A DNA stretch of 64,000 nucleotides from positions 148,142 through 212,141 of the forward strand of contig CAMEJM010000001.1 in assembly GCA_945920215.1 (NCBI GenBank). Direction: 5' to 3'. Of the stretch, positions 51,001 through 60,154 are shown piece by piece (the first letter of the stretch is position 1; each line of letters starts with the position of its first letter). The notes under the pieces are model-generated. The model was not told the DNA's origin. It did no database searches and saw only the letters and a list, made by a program, of their open reading frames with translations. The translations under genes and the position numbers were made by a program. This DNA comes from an uncultured bacterium (GTDB lineage Bacteria > Bacillota > Clostridia > Oscillospirales > CAG-272).

Positions 51001-51988
51001 CTCTGCCCCAGTTCACGCAACTGCTCATACTTATTCCGGCACACTGTTTGTCTGCCTGACCGACGCATCCGACAATCCCGCCGGCAATGCCCTGCTGCGC
51101 ATATACGTAGCCTCTGTTCACGCAGCCCGACAAAGTACAAACCTGCGTTATCTCCGAGAAGGTGCCCGCTATGCCGCCCGCCACTTTCGCCGTGGTGCTG
51201 ACGCTGCCGCGGAACTCACAGCCCTCCAGCCTGCCGTTGCCGGTGATTGCCCCGACAACGCCGCCCACGTTTCCGGATTCGGCTTTGACGGTCATGGAGG
51301 AAGAACAGTTATATAAGGTCCCGTTCACGTTGCCCGCAATCCCGCCGACGCTCCCGGAGGCTTTTCCCGCGTTGTTGTATCCGCGCACAATGTGCAGGTT
51401 TTTGACAGTCCCGCCCACTTGCCCGAAAACGCCGCAGGCACTGCTTGTGGTAGTGGAGCCGTTCAGATACAGATTGTAAAGCCGATGGTTATTCCCGTCG
51501 AGAGAACCGTAGAACGAAACATCCCGGTCAATTCCTTTGAAAGGCGTAAGAGAGGAGGTGTCAACCGAAGCGGCATTCTGATCGAAATCCGGGTTGAAGC
51601 ACAGATCCGCCGTGATGATATAAGAGAGGTTGAAATAATGTGCGCCGCTGTTATTGACGTCGTCCGTGCGGTTGTTCCCGCAGTATTCGGTAAACAGAGC
51701 AAACTGCGCGGGCGTTGCAATCTGATACGGGTCCTCCTGCGTTCCGCGCCCGCCGGCAAAAGCCGTCGCGACAGTCCCGTCCCATATCTCAATGCCGTCC
51801 GGCAATGCCTCATCCGCGGCGGGAATCCCCGTGCGCGTGGCCTGCGGCACATCGTCCGTTGCCAGATTCGTCACCTGTTCCGGCACGGCAGTATCTGCAT
51901 GGAATACTGCCGGGAACGCAAACAGCGCAGAAACCCCCATGCAGATCACGCAGAGAAAGCAAACAAGAGACAGTATCGCCTTTTTCAA
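48008..51988 (-). CDS. Large surface protein: GLUG-like repeats plus MBG/Ig-like repeats, C-terminal TM anchor
   Basis: Signal peptide; repeated GGIVGxxxS/GCVNxGxV repeats; repeated YNGKEQSVVLEGL-type segments; C-terminal TM followed by RRRKKNR. Confidence 0.8.
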   Translation of the reverse strand: MKKAILSLVCFLCVICMGVSALFAFPAVFHADTAVPEQVTNLATDDVPQATRTGIPAADEALPDGIEIWDGTVATAFAGGRGTQEDPYQIATPAQFALFTEYCGNNRTDDVNNSGAHYFNLSYIITADLCFNPDFDQNAASVDTSSLTPFKGIDRDVSFYGSLDGNNHRLYNLYLNGSTTTSSACGVFGQVGGTVKNLHIVRGYNNAGKASGSVGGIAGNVNGTLYNCSSSMTVKAESGNVGGVVGAITGNGRLEGCEFRGSVSTTAKVAGGIAGTFSEITQVCTLSGCVNRGYVYAQQGIAGGIVGCVGQADKQCAGISMSSCVNWGRVESGANNAGGIVGVAYSLGNTRAMSRCVNFGEVIATGSYAGGMIGTLSIASSTISEAYKFSLNNCYNIGNVTAENYAGGMIGNCKAPLHAVLCSNSGTVKAGSYAGGFAGVIDTNYYAGGASALRLRASRQTGDIIATTLGAGGALGQLKCGSSTESGLTVGGSVVAGTVTAPASAGGVIGVVSQGLYIKAQLLGDCAVVCPTVTVSDASAKCGRLVGETEAGVTVVLSQQDRLFVASDIWADNGVDPRVAITAPVINGGSGTLSSIFTSENLTNGVYLNIMNIYSTKNSLAEWSAGEKLPEHGVVAQMKALSLTKTYDGSAVSVSNNAWSGVTPTLQWYRYDAGTEEWVRVWTPPFDIGKYRVDIALTGERAAGAERIEFEILKQRFDLSALHWQATSKFEYNGKEQSVVLEGLLPDFEVTYSGNKATDYGTYTARLVSVNDPTGRYDIVGLSDVPEFRWMIDTLVLQATDEDGNSNLIWSGIPDGGTKPVLTYNEQVQDISLIYKINPDVNLSAVFNITYSGNSARNAGSSYTASATVSKKGESMNVTVNGILDSHYQTDWEIAIREIDPADYVTLEGLTLPYDALSHEVVCDASRLLSCMQMTAHPENQPYKATGQYEYRYLFTLTDTVNNRLSQSELSATMEITPAVPKVRAKGADTTYDGERHRIEDGSFSITGEKALQEELKACGSLEYEYYLGGLDGEFITGYGGPTNAGEYTVKVIFNPGSNENFAQTYITVPLIINRATLALPGNVVLRDGFEIWDGKPKNLTLRNEADLPEFVIPEYSAPYTDVGQHTVVCSFRFRADMAGNYQDLPDMTATLTIMTYELHDEDTGVSILFPEGEPTYLRMLAQERDDAARINTSWQVGWNTSLKVLYQLELKDGTEPVTGTGVILKVLLPLTDEMRLSRNVTAVSVEIDENGKYKITEYDSEFEEHDGEYYLAFETSSTGCYGIVVGDSLGGLNAWMICSGVVAVLSGAALTVLLVRYIRRRKKNR

Positions 51989-52299
51989 TTTCAGCCCTCC
52001 AAAACGGGTAGTATAATCCTTATTATATTTATTTTAATGAAATTCGGATTCAATGCAAGATGAAGAAGCGGTCAAACGCTGCTTTTTTTGATTTTGCATC
52101 TGTATTATCGACAAAGCGACCGAAGTGTTTTAGGCAAATTGTCCAAACCCCGAAATGCAATTGGCAACCGCGCACATAGCGTGCTGCAACGTGACGGCAG
52201 GAGTTTGCCTCCTTCATCGAGGGGGAGCCTTTGGAAAACACTTTCTTCTGCGGAGTTTCTGTACCATTTTGCAAGCGCGTTTCTGCAATACAATGAAAA

Positions 52300-52324
52300 A
52301 GAGGGGCGGCAAAACCGCCCCTCT
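52300..52324 (-). terminator. Terminator of the 1620-aa surface protein gene
   Basis: AGAGGGGCGG-caaaa-CCGCCCCTCT with minus-strand T-run. Confidence 0.8.
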
Positions 52325-52432
52325 TGGGGGTCATACATCCGTCCGGCAACCCCCGACGCCCGCAGGCGGGCGTCGGGAACAGGTCAACCGTCTTTCAAGG
52401 GCAGTCTACAACTGCCGGACGCCGAGAGAGGA

Positions 52433-55400
52433 TCATTCTTCCTCTTTCTTGGACTTTTTGGCTCTCACCACGCATACCGCGGCAGTCGCGCCGACGCAAG
52501 CGACGGCAACGCCGATGATGGCAAACTGCGGAATCGGGTTATCCTTGGTAACGAAACCGTAGGACGCGGAGAGATCGGTCAGTGTAAATTCACACACGCC
52601 GGTTTCGGGGTCATACTTGCAATCAAACTTATCGCTCTTCTTGGTCGAGGTGCTGTATTTAACGACCTGCTCGCCTTTCTTATTGGTCGTCACCTGTACA
52701 AAAGCGAGCGATTCGGAATCGCGGTATTTCTCGGGGACCGTGATGGATACGGTGATCGTGCCGGAGACGTTTGCGGTCTTGCCGTCGGCATCCACAATCG
52801 TAATCGAGTAGAAGTTCTTGATCGAATGATTCTTACCGAAGATCTCCTCGAGCGTCGCCTTATCTACATCTCTCTTGACAGCATTCTCAATCACCGTGAT
52901 CAGAGTCGGGTCAAGACCGTCGGAGAAATCAACGAGAACCTCTCCCTCACCGTCTTCTTCTCCGCTCTTGACTTCGGTGCGCAGAATGGTCAGGGTCGCC
53001 GTCTGATCGGGAATCGCCTCATAGTTTTCGGAGCCGATGAACTTCAGGGTAATCTCATAAACACCGGGTTCCGTATAGGTGGGCATGGTGCCGACCATTT
53101 CAATCTGTTTGCCATCCAGTCCTACACCGAGGCCGGGGAGCAAGAGTCCCTGCGCTTTTCCGTCATACTTGACATTGCGGTTAGACACCGTGTATTCTCT
53201 CGAACTATAGGTTGCTTTCCGTATGGTCAGAACCTTCACAACGGTATCTGCCAGCAGATTGTCGTTACCGGTAACCGAGCAGGTATAGGTATATGTCCCC
53301 GCATTCTTCACGTCGGAAGCGTTTACTGTCTTTCCGTCCTTGGTAATCACGACGGTAACAAAACGAGAGTAGTTCGTACCGAGCGCGTCTTCCGCGGAAA
53401 CAATAAACGTATGCGTTTCATTGTCGAAAGTGACGGTCTCATCACCCGTCAGGGTAATGGTCACCGTTGCTTTTTCAATATCAAACCGCCCCGTCAGAGT
53501 TGTTTGCGCGTCAGTCAAAGCATTGTAGTTTGCGGTATCGAGCAGCGTAAAGGTGGCGGTGATCTCGTAGCCAACGCCGACATTGGTCTTGCCCGCGCTC
53601 AACACATAACTGAGGATGGAGGTGGGGACGCCGTACAATGCGGGCTGCTGCTCGCTGCCGTTGTAAGTCAGCGGAGTGGTATCGAAATAAATCCCGCTCA
53701 TGTCGACATTGATCTTGTTGATCTTCCATTCCAGGATGGGAAGAGTCTTGGAGGCATCGTCGGTATCGGAGAACTTGATATTGTCCGTGTTCCTCAGCGT
53801 CAGAATTGCCCTCGCATAATAAGTACCGGCGCCGGTAGCGGAATTCTGATCGTATGCCACATCAAAGTAATCGCTGTACAGACGGAGGAAACTTTGGAGA
53901 AGCTGCACGGTCTTTTGGGAACCGCTGTAATCGAAAGGCGCGGTATCGTCATAGTCCCAAGGCTGTGCGGGCACCACTATTTCAAGTTTGCGAATGACAA
54001 ACGTAATATTGGGAAGAGTGGCAGCCTCGTAGTTTTCACTTTGCGCCTGACTGAACGACACAACATAGGTACCTGCGTCGCTCCGCGGCACGGTGGTGCC
54101 ATTATATGTAATCGTTATCACGCCGTCGGAGGAGGTAGTCACCGTAATCGGTCTTTGATTTTCGTTATAGTACACATAATAGGTACCGGTTGCTTCATCG
54201 TAGGTCAGCGAATCCAGATTCCATGAGGGATTTGCCTGAGCACGGGAGATCACAAAGGTCTTGACGATTTCGGCTTTCCGGTTTCCGTCCTCGGTGAGGG
54301 CGGTGATGGTAACGCGATAAGAGCCTGCATTTGTGGGCGCCTCGGAAATTTCCACATAATTGCCGTCGACCAGCTTTTCCCACTTGTAGACGGTTGCTTG
54401 CCATTGATAATTCTGCTCTACGTCGAATACGGGAGCAGGAGCGACAGGAGACTTATCGTAGGTCTTGTCAAGGTCTGCCTGCGTCATCGTCACCTCATCG
54501 GGGTTGACGACAAAGGAAATCGTCACAGAGCCTGCCTGATAGTAGTCGTTGCCGGCAAACTGGTATTCTCTATCGTAACTACCCGCATTCAACACCACAA
54601 TGGTTGCCAAGGGCGACTCATCAACCTTATTATCCGCGGTATTGAATACCCATACGTAATAAGTGCGCTCCACACCGTCATAAGTGAGTTCGGTCAGATC
54701 GACGGGGTTGCCGGAAGAGTCGCACAGTTTCAGCACCACACTGCCCTGATCCATACGCCATTCCAACTCATAGGTCACGGGGTCGCCGGTAAACTCATAG
54801 TGCACCGTATCGACAAGCGTGACCGTGGCGGTCGCGGTGAGGTAGGTGCCTGCCGCTGTGATTGAGGTAGCGTTGTTATTTGTGTAAAGAGCGCTGTATA
54901 CCGAAGTATTCAGATCTTTCAGGGTCACGGACTGCTCGGTGCCATTGTATCCGATACTGCCCTGGTTCTCCACCGTCCAAACATTGGCGGGGTAGTTCAC
55001 CTTGATTTTACCGATGGTCAGCGTATAGGTGACTTCGGCGGCACTATGGTTAGCGTCTTCCGCATAAGAGAACTTCACGGAGTAAGCACCCGGCTCCTTT
55101 GCCTCGGCGGAAACATCCGCCTGTGTGACGGTCGCAGCCAACGCGTCCGTCAGAGTCGTACCGAGGGAAACCGCGGTGGCGGTGGGGTTAATAGCGCTGC
55201 CGTTATAGGTTGCCGTCATGGTCGTACCGTCCACAGTAAATGCGTCATCGCTGTTTACGGTAATGACAACAGCAGCTTTGGTAATTTCGAAGTCCGCCGT
55301 CACGGCGTCAGATGTCAGCTCGGTTCCCTCCGCGTTGACGGGAATGAGTTTGACGCGGTAGGTACCCGCATTCACCGGGGCTGCATCCAAGAGAGTTTCC

Positions 55401-57259
55401 ACGCTCTCCACCACGGAATACCATTGCGCATTGACGCTTGCAACATCGTCGCGTACGATCGTATACTCGACCCCCGCTTCGACCTTAAACGCCTCTCCGT
55501 TGTACGCGCGATCCCGCACGTTGACTTTCAAGGCAACAAGATAATAGACGGGGCAATTCTCGCCCTGCATCCACTTCCGATAGCCGTTTGCAGTTGCGTA
55601 TGCGTTCAGAATGGTGACTACCGTCCCGTCGGTCATAACCGTATCGGTCCATGTGCCGGGGGTGTAGGCGGTGAAGTCGGCTTTGGTTTTGTCGATCGGA
55701 GCAAATACGGTCATCGTCTCATGGACGTAGGAATCTGCGTCAACCGTAATCACGTCGGCAGGAGTGCTGATTGTAGTACCTGCGAGGAAGAGTCCTGTGG
55801 TTGCCGCGGTGCCGCCATCCGGCGTCAGTGCAGTGACTGTCACGTCCATAGCGCTTGAGGTCAGTTTGAAGTCTATCTTACGGTTATTCGTAGGAGCGCT
55901 GGCATACGCAAATCCAACCAAACCGCCCGCATACAGATACCCGGAAACCTCACACTTGACTACCGTGCCGGTCAGATACAGAGGCGACATATTGCTGTAT
56001 GCAGAATCATATTCCATGTATAACTGTCCAACCAAACCGCCGACATAGTTCCCACCGGTCACATTCCCGGTCTGCAGGCAGTTCTTCAGCATTACTTGCG
56101 CAGTTTTATCGGTGGAGAAATACCCGACAAAGCCACCCGCATAGGTGACGTTCTCGGAACCGGTGATGGCGCCCATATTAGCACTGTCGGTCGCATGCAG
56201 ATGACGATTGCACCCACCGATGAAACCGCCTACTGCTTTCGCTTTGGCGACCTGAATGGTTATATTGTTCTCGCAACCGGTAATCGTCGGGGAGTTAGCT
56301 AGGTACGCCCCTATGTTACCGACGAATCCGCCGACCATAGAATCGGTATTGCTTGCAGTGACAGTAATGGAGCCGTTGGTCACGCAGTTCTCAAGCACCA
56401 GATCCGTAATCTTATTGGAATTGTACTCAACGCCGACGCCTGCAATCAAGCCGCCTAAATAATATCTGTTGGTGCCGCTGCAGGTGATGTCAAGATCGGT
56501 GGTGATGTTCTTCAGAGTCAAGGTAGCGATAGCGCCGTCCACACGGCCGATAATCCCGCCGAGATACGCGGCATTGCTACCAACGCTGTTACACTTGCCG
56601 GAGACAGTCACGTTCTGTATCGTCAAATCCTGCGACGTACTGCCGTAAGCACTGGAGAACAGGGACGTCGTCAAACCGGAGAGAGACATATTCTTTACAT
56701 GCAGGTTGTCAATCACCGCCCCGCTGGTAATATTCTTCCCGAACGCCGAGACGCCGTTTGAGCCTGTGCCCATGTAAATCCCGTCAAAGGTGATATTCTT
56801 CAAGGTGCCGGATACAACGCCGAACACGCATCTGGTTCCGCTGTAATTGCTCTTGCGGATGTTGTAAACGGTATGCCCGTCGCCATCCAATACCCCGGCG
56901 AAGTCAACGCCTGTGTTCGTGCCGTATGTATCAGGGAATTGAAAAGTGGGGGCAAAGTAAATATCGGCGGTCAACTTGTAGTAAGTTTCGCTGTCCGCGC
57001 TCGCCGCGTTGTTATAGAAACAAACGAAGTCCGCGGCATTGGAAATCAGGAACGGGTTTGCTGCCGTGCCTCCACCGGACAGGGACTCGGAAGGTGTTCC
57101 TCCGCTCCATGCCTCTACGTCGTCCGGCAACGTCGTTGCCCCGGTTGCGCTGCTGTCTGCGCTTGCGGTCACGCCGACGGCGACAATTGCGCCGATAAGC
57201 ATCGAAAGCATCAGTACGAGTGCAACGACGGAGCGGATGTTCCATTTCTTCTGTGTCAT
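52433..57259 (-). CDS. Giant surface protein: GLUG-like repeats plus multiple MBG/Ig-like repeats, C-terminal TM anchor
   Basis: MTQKKWNIRSVVALVLMLSMLIGAIVAVGVTASA signal; GGLVGQLYMEYDS repeats; IGYNGTEQSVTLKDL, LTYNGSEQQPALYGV, FDYSGSQKTVQLL repeats; C-terminal IGVAVACVGATAAVCVVRAKKSKKEEE. Confidence 0.8.
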   Translation of the reverse strand: MTQKKWNIRSVVALVLMLSMLIGAIVAVGVTASADSSATGATTLPDDVEAWSGGTPSESLSGGGTAANPFLISNAADFVCFYNNAASADSETYYKLTADIYFAPTFQFPDTYGTNTGVDFAGVLDGDGHTVYNIRKSNYSGTRCVFGVVSGTLKNITFDGIYMGTGSNGVSAFGKNITSGAVIDNLHVKNMSLSGLTTSLFSSAYGSTSQDLTIQNVTVSGKCNSVGSNAAYLGGIIGRVDGAIATLTLKNITTDLDITCSGTNRYYLGGLIAGVGVEYNSNKITDLVLENCVTNGSITVTASNTDSMVGGFVGNIGAYLANSPTITGCENNITIQVAKAKAVGGFIGGCNRHLHATDSANMGAITGSENVTYAGGFVGYFSTDKTAQVMLKNCLQTGNVTGGNYVGGLVGQLYMEYDSAYSNMSPLYLTGTVVKCEVSGYLYAGGLVGFAYASAPTNNRKIDFKLTSSAMDVTVTALTPDGGTAATTGLFLAGTTISTPADVITVDADSYVHETMTVFAPIDKTKADFTAYTPGTWTDTVMTDGTVVTILNAYATANGYRKWMQGENCPVYYLVALKVNVRDRAYNGEAFKVEAGVEYTIVRDDVASVNAQWYSVVESVETLLDAAPVNAGTYRVKLIPVNAEGTELTSDAVTADFEITKAAVVITVNSDDAFTVDGTTMTATYNGSAINPTATAVSLGTTLTDALAATVTQADVSAEAKEPGAYSVKFSYAEDANHSAAEVTYTLTIGKIKVNYPANVWTVENQGSIGYNGTEQSVTLKDLNTSVYSALYTNNNATSITAAGTYLTATATVTLVDTVHYEFTGDPVTYELEWRMDQGSVVLKLCDSSGNPVDLTELTYDGVERTYYVWVFNTADNKVDESPLATIVVLNAGSYDREYQFAGNDYYQAGSVTISFVVNPDEVTMTQADLDKTYDKSPVAPAPVFDVEQNYQWQATVYKWEKLVDGNYVEISEAPTNAGSYRVTITALTEDGNRKAEIVKTFVISRAQANPSWNLDSLTYDEATGTYYVYYNENQRPITVTTSSDGVITITYNGTTVPRSDAGTYVVSFSQAQSENYEAATLPNITFVIRKLEIVVPAQPWDYDDTAPFDYSGSQKTVQLLQSFLRLYSDYFDVAYDQNSATGAGTYYARAILTLRNTDNIKFSDTDDASKTLPILEWKINKINVDMSGIYFDTTPLTYNGSEQQPALYGVPTSILSYVLSAGKTNVGVGYEITATFTLLDTANYNALTDAQTTLTGRFDIEKATVTITLTGDETVTFDNETHTFIVSAEDALGTNYSRFVTVVITKDGKTVNASDVKNAGTYTYTCSVTGNDNLLADTVVKVLTIRKATYSSREYTVSNRNVKYDGKAQGLLLPGLGVGLDGKQIEMVGTMPTYTEPGVYEITLKFIGSENYEAIPDQTATLTILRTEVKSGEEDGEGEVLVDFSDGLDPTLITVIENAVKRDVDKATLEEIFGKNHSIKNFYSITIVDADGKTANVSGTITVSITVPEKYRDSESLAFVQVTTNKKGEQVVKYSTSTKKSDKFDCKYDPETGVCEFTLTDLSASYGFVTKDNPIPQFAIIGVAVACVGATAAVCVVRAKKSKKEEE

Positions 57260-57611
57260 ATGTACTCCCTCTCTTTGCGAAACATAGTATTGCAACGGGT
57301 AAGCATTTTGCTACCCTTATTTGTTATTCATTTTAATGCATTTCTTTGGCATTAACAAGTCAATTTATGAATTTTCTTTGTCTTTTTCCGCCGTTGTTTG
57401 GTCAATCGTCACAAACGGCTTGCGGCAAAATTAGCGATTGTGCTTTTCAGAGCTCTCTCCGTTAGCGGAGGTGTGGGGTTCTGTTTGTCTTTTGACGCAA
57501 CTGTGCCTATCCGTGCGGAGCCGTTATTTCGGCATTTTCACGGTGATTTCTCCGCATTCTTCCACTCCGAAACGCATCCGCATAGACAAGCAAAAAACGG
57601 GTGCGAAAACA

Positions 57612-57880
57612 GTGGCGTAGCGATAAATCCCTATCGCTACGCCACAACTATATTTGCCTTGCGGCAAGCGATATGCCTTCGGCGCGATATTTTGCTGAAA
57701 GCAAAGTGATATTTTCCCTATCGGGAAAGTTAAGGCAAATATCATATCACTTCGGCTGAAAGCCGAAATATCTCTTTCACCATAGGTGAAAATATCGCTT
57801 TGCGCAACAAAATATCTCTGCTTGCGTGAGCCATGCAATCTCGCTTTGCAGCACTCCTCCGCCCGGTGTCCGAGGGTATC
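57612..57880 (+). repeat. Hairpin-array repeat element, copy 3
   Basis: 34-bp palindrome GTGGCGTAGCGATA-aatccc-TATCGCTACGCCAC, then AACTATATTTGCCTTGCGGCAAGCGATATGCCTTCGGC...; near-identical core to inverted copy 1; ends in GCACTCCTCCGCCCGG. Confidence 0.9.
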
Positions 57881-57921
57881 ACCGGCATATTATTAATGAA
57901 GCCGAAAAGCGCGAGCCTCTA

Positions 57922-58935
57922 TCAAAAGCGTTCTGAGCTTTCAAACGCGGTCCCCGCCTTTTTCCCGGTTCCGCGCGCGGGCAGGTACATGACAGCCAAG
58001 ATACCGAGCAATATCACAAGCGTCACAACGAGTCCGCCCTCCAACCCGAACGCACCGCCGTTGACCCTTTCACTGTCCGGGAACAGCACGCTGCGGAAAA
58101 CGGACGGCATCGGCGAGGCGCCGCTGACGCTGATACCGAAGAAATTGCCCTGCATGAAATTCCACATGGAATGAAGTCCCGCAGCAGCCCATAGGTTCCC
58201 AGTGCGGATCGTGAGCAGTCCGGCAAGCGTCCCGAAAAGGCAGAGGTTCAGAATCGCGATAAAGCCGATGCCGTCGTTGCCCAAGTGGAGAAACGCGAAG
58301 AGAAAGGAGGAAATCCCGACCCCGACCCACACATTGCGCCCCGGCGCAAGAAAAACAGTCATGACATAGCCGTGAATGAAAATCTCCTCGGCAAATCCCT
58401 GAATCAGAAAAGCCAGCAAAAAGAGACAAACCCACCCAAAAGACGTCGTTTCGGCGTTTACGGCTGCCGCCTTGACCGCCACACAAATGCCAAGGGTAGC
58501 GCTGAGCATCAGGGCGCCGGCAAAGGCGCCGAAAAGATAGCATAGCGTACCCTTGCGCGGAGAGGTACGGAGCCCAAGCGAAGCGAAGGTTCTTCCATCG
58601 GCACAAACCGCAAACAGAACGGTAGCCCCGATCACGGCAACGGTTCCGAGCAGCTGTGCCAGACTCACGAGCGGCTCCCCGGACAGAGCCCCAAGCAAGG
58701 CACTCAAGTCTTCCGCAGCGCCGCCCTGTGCGACCGAACCGCCCGCAGCGGCTATATAAACGCGCGCAAACTCGCGCGGTGCGAGCGACAACATGGCTAT
58801 ATAAGACGGAAGAGAGGACAGAATATTCGCCGCAAAATAAACCAAAATCAAAAACAGCATACGGGAAAGTAAAGTCAACTTTCCGCCGCGTGGATACTGC
58901 GCCTGAATCAGCGGGCTTTTACTGAAATCGTACAT
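57922..58935 (-). CDS. CPBP family intramembrane metalloprotease
   Basis: FAEEIFIHGYVMTVFL and GVGISSFLFAFLHLGNDG motifs. Confidence 0.88.
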   Translation of the reverse strand: MYDFSKSPLIQAQYPRGGKLTLLSRMLFLILVYFAANILSSLPSYIAMLSLAPREFARVYIAAAGGSVAQGGAAEDLSALLGALSGEPLVSLAQLLGTVAVIGATVLFAVCADGRTFASLGLRTSPRKGTLCYLFGAFAGALMLSATLGICVAVKAAAVNAETTSFGWVCLFLLAFLIQGFAEEIFIHGYVMTVFLAPGRNVWVGVGISSFLFAFLHLGNDGIGFIAILNLCLFGTLAGLLTIRTGNLWAAAGLHSMWNFMQGNFFGISVSGASPMPSVFRSVLFPDSERVNGGAFGLEGGLVVTLVILLGILAVMYLPARGTGKKAGTAFESSERF

Positions 58936-58984
58936 ATAATATCTCCTATATAAAACGTAACAAAAATGCTTTTTGCGCGATCAT

Positions 58985-59100
58985 ACAATCTTGCGCTGCG
59001 GCACTCCTCCACCCGCTTCCGCGGGAGCCCCCTCCCGGAGGGAGCCATGGGTAGCCTCCCCGGCGAAAAAACAGTACGCGCAGTGCTCTCTTAGCCTCCC
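58985..59100. repeat. Partial GGGAGCC/CTCCTCC-type repeat
   Basis: caatcttgcgctgcggcactcctccacccgcttccgcgggagccccctcccggagggagcc, matching the module at 13385-13450. Confidence 0.6.
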
Positions 59101-59253
59101 TCAGGCACGGATGGCGCGGCGGAACCATTGCAGGTACTCCTCCCGCAGCTGCTTCTGTTCTGCCTTTTCTTCCTCGGTCAGTTCACGGGTCTTGGACAAA
59201 CGCCCGAGTTCATTGATTCTGTCGATTTTCTTTTTGTCAAATTTGCTTTCCAT
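59101..59253 (-). CDS. DUF896 (YnzC-like) small protein, 50 aa
   Basis: Translated by hand: [50 protein letters not shown]; below the ORF-track size cutoff; TGATG overlap with upstream gene. Confidence 0.88.
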   Translation of the reverse strand: MESKFDKKKIDRINELGRLSKTRELTEEEKAEQKQLREEYLQWFRRAIRA

Positions 59254-60023
59254 CAGAACACATCCTCCATATCATCAAAGGCAACATGGATATTTTTCTT
59301 TTTCATTTCATCGGCAAGCTGTCGCGGGCTGACATGAGCGTCGCGGGAAAGATGGGTCAGCCATAACTGCCCTGCAGGCGTGTAAAGTTCGCTTTCCTCA
59401 AATGTGGCTTTCATTTCCATGACCATACGCAGGTTATTGTGCTCGAAAATACGCGTATCTCCCACGCCTTCCCCGAGCGTGCCGTCGAGTATCATTCTGT
59501 CATACGGCTTATTCCCAATCATGGCGCGCCATGTATCGCTGTACAGCCACGCGCCGTCAGCGCCCCAAAAGATGCGCTTCTTGCCGTCGGATATGATATA
59601 ATGCAGCGGCTGTTCCTCGGGGTTCTGCCTCACAAGATGGTTGGCGCGCAGAGGGAGCACCCGGTATCCCGCGACAAGGCACTCTTCCCCGACACTCAGC
59701 GGATGGAGGTGCAGGTGGGGATGCGCCGGCACAAGCGCGAGCAGTTGCGACGTTGCATGAATATGCAGGTCATGCCCCGTTTCAGCAAGAGCCAGCAGGG
59801 TCGAGGCGTCGAAATGGTCGTCGTGCGAATGGGTATAGAGGACGTCTGTCACACCGGCGCACTTGCCGCCCGCGTCAAAGAGGGAAAGCGGCGTTGTGGG
59901 CGCCAAGTCAATCAGAACGGCAGTATCAAGGAGCGTGGCGGTAAATCGCCGTCGAACGCCGTCTTTTTCGCCTGCCGCCTCCGTCCAATCCGCCGCCCCG
60001 GTTCCAATGTAGTACAGTCGCAT
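59253..60023 (-). CDS. MBL-fold metallo-hydrolase
   Basis: [29 protein letters not shown]; start at [13 protein letters not shown] (60023). Confidence 0.9.
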   Translation of the reverse strand: MRLYYIGTGAADWTEAAGEKDGVRRRFTATLLDTAVLIDLAPTTPLSLFDAGGKCAGVTDVLYTHSHDDHFDASTLLALAETGHDLHIHATSQLLALVPAHPHLHLHPLSVGEECLVAGYRVLPLRANHLVRQNPEEQPLHYIISDGKKRIFWGADGAWLYSDTWRAMIGNKPYDRMILDGTLGEGVGDTRIFEHNNLRMVMEMKATFEESELYTPAGQLWLTHLSRDAHVSPRQLADEMKKKNIHVAFDDMEDVF

Positions 60024-60110
60024 GATTGCCTCCTTGGGCTTTCTTTTCTCTTCATGAGTATTTTTGACTATTTTACAATTTTTACATACACGATACAATA
60101 TCTAAATTGT

Positions 60111-60143
60111 AAAAAGCCGCCGTGAATTTCACGGCGGCTTTTT
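60111..60143 (-). terminator. Terminator downstream of the multi-TM gene
   Basis: AAAAAGCCGCCGTGA-att-TCACGGCGGCTTTTT. Confidence 0.85.
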
Positions 60144-60154
60144 GAAAGGACGTG

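Noticed and set aside
48008-51988. Sortase-anchored surface protein
   Set aside because: No LPXTG-like motif precedes the C-terminal TM in either giant protein.
52088-54226. 712-aa plus-strand ORF opposite the giant surface gene (also 36915..38681, 24947..26338, 7174..9039, 1816..3177)
   Set aside because: All lie antisense to strongly supported genes and have no recognisable domains; treated as shadow ORFs.
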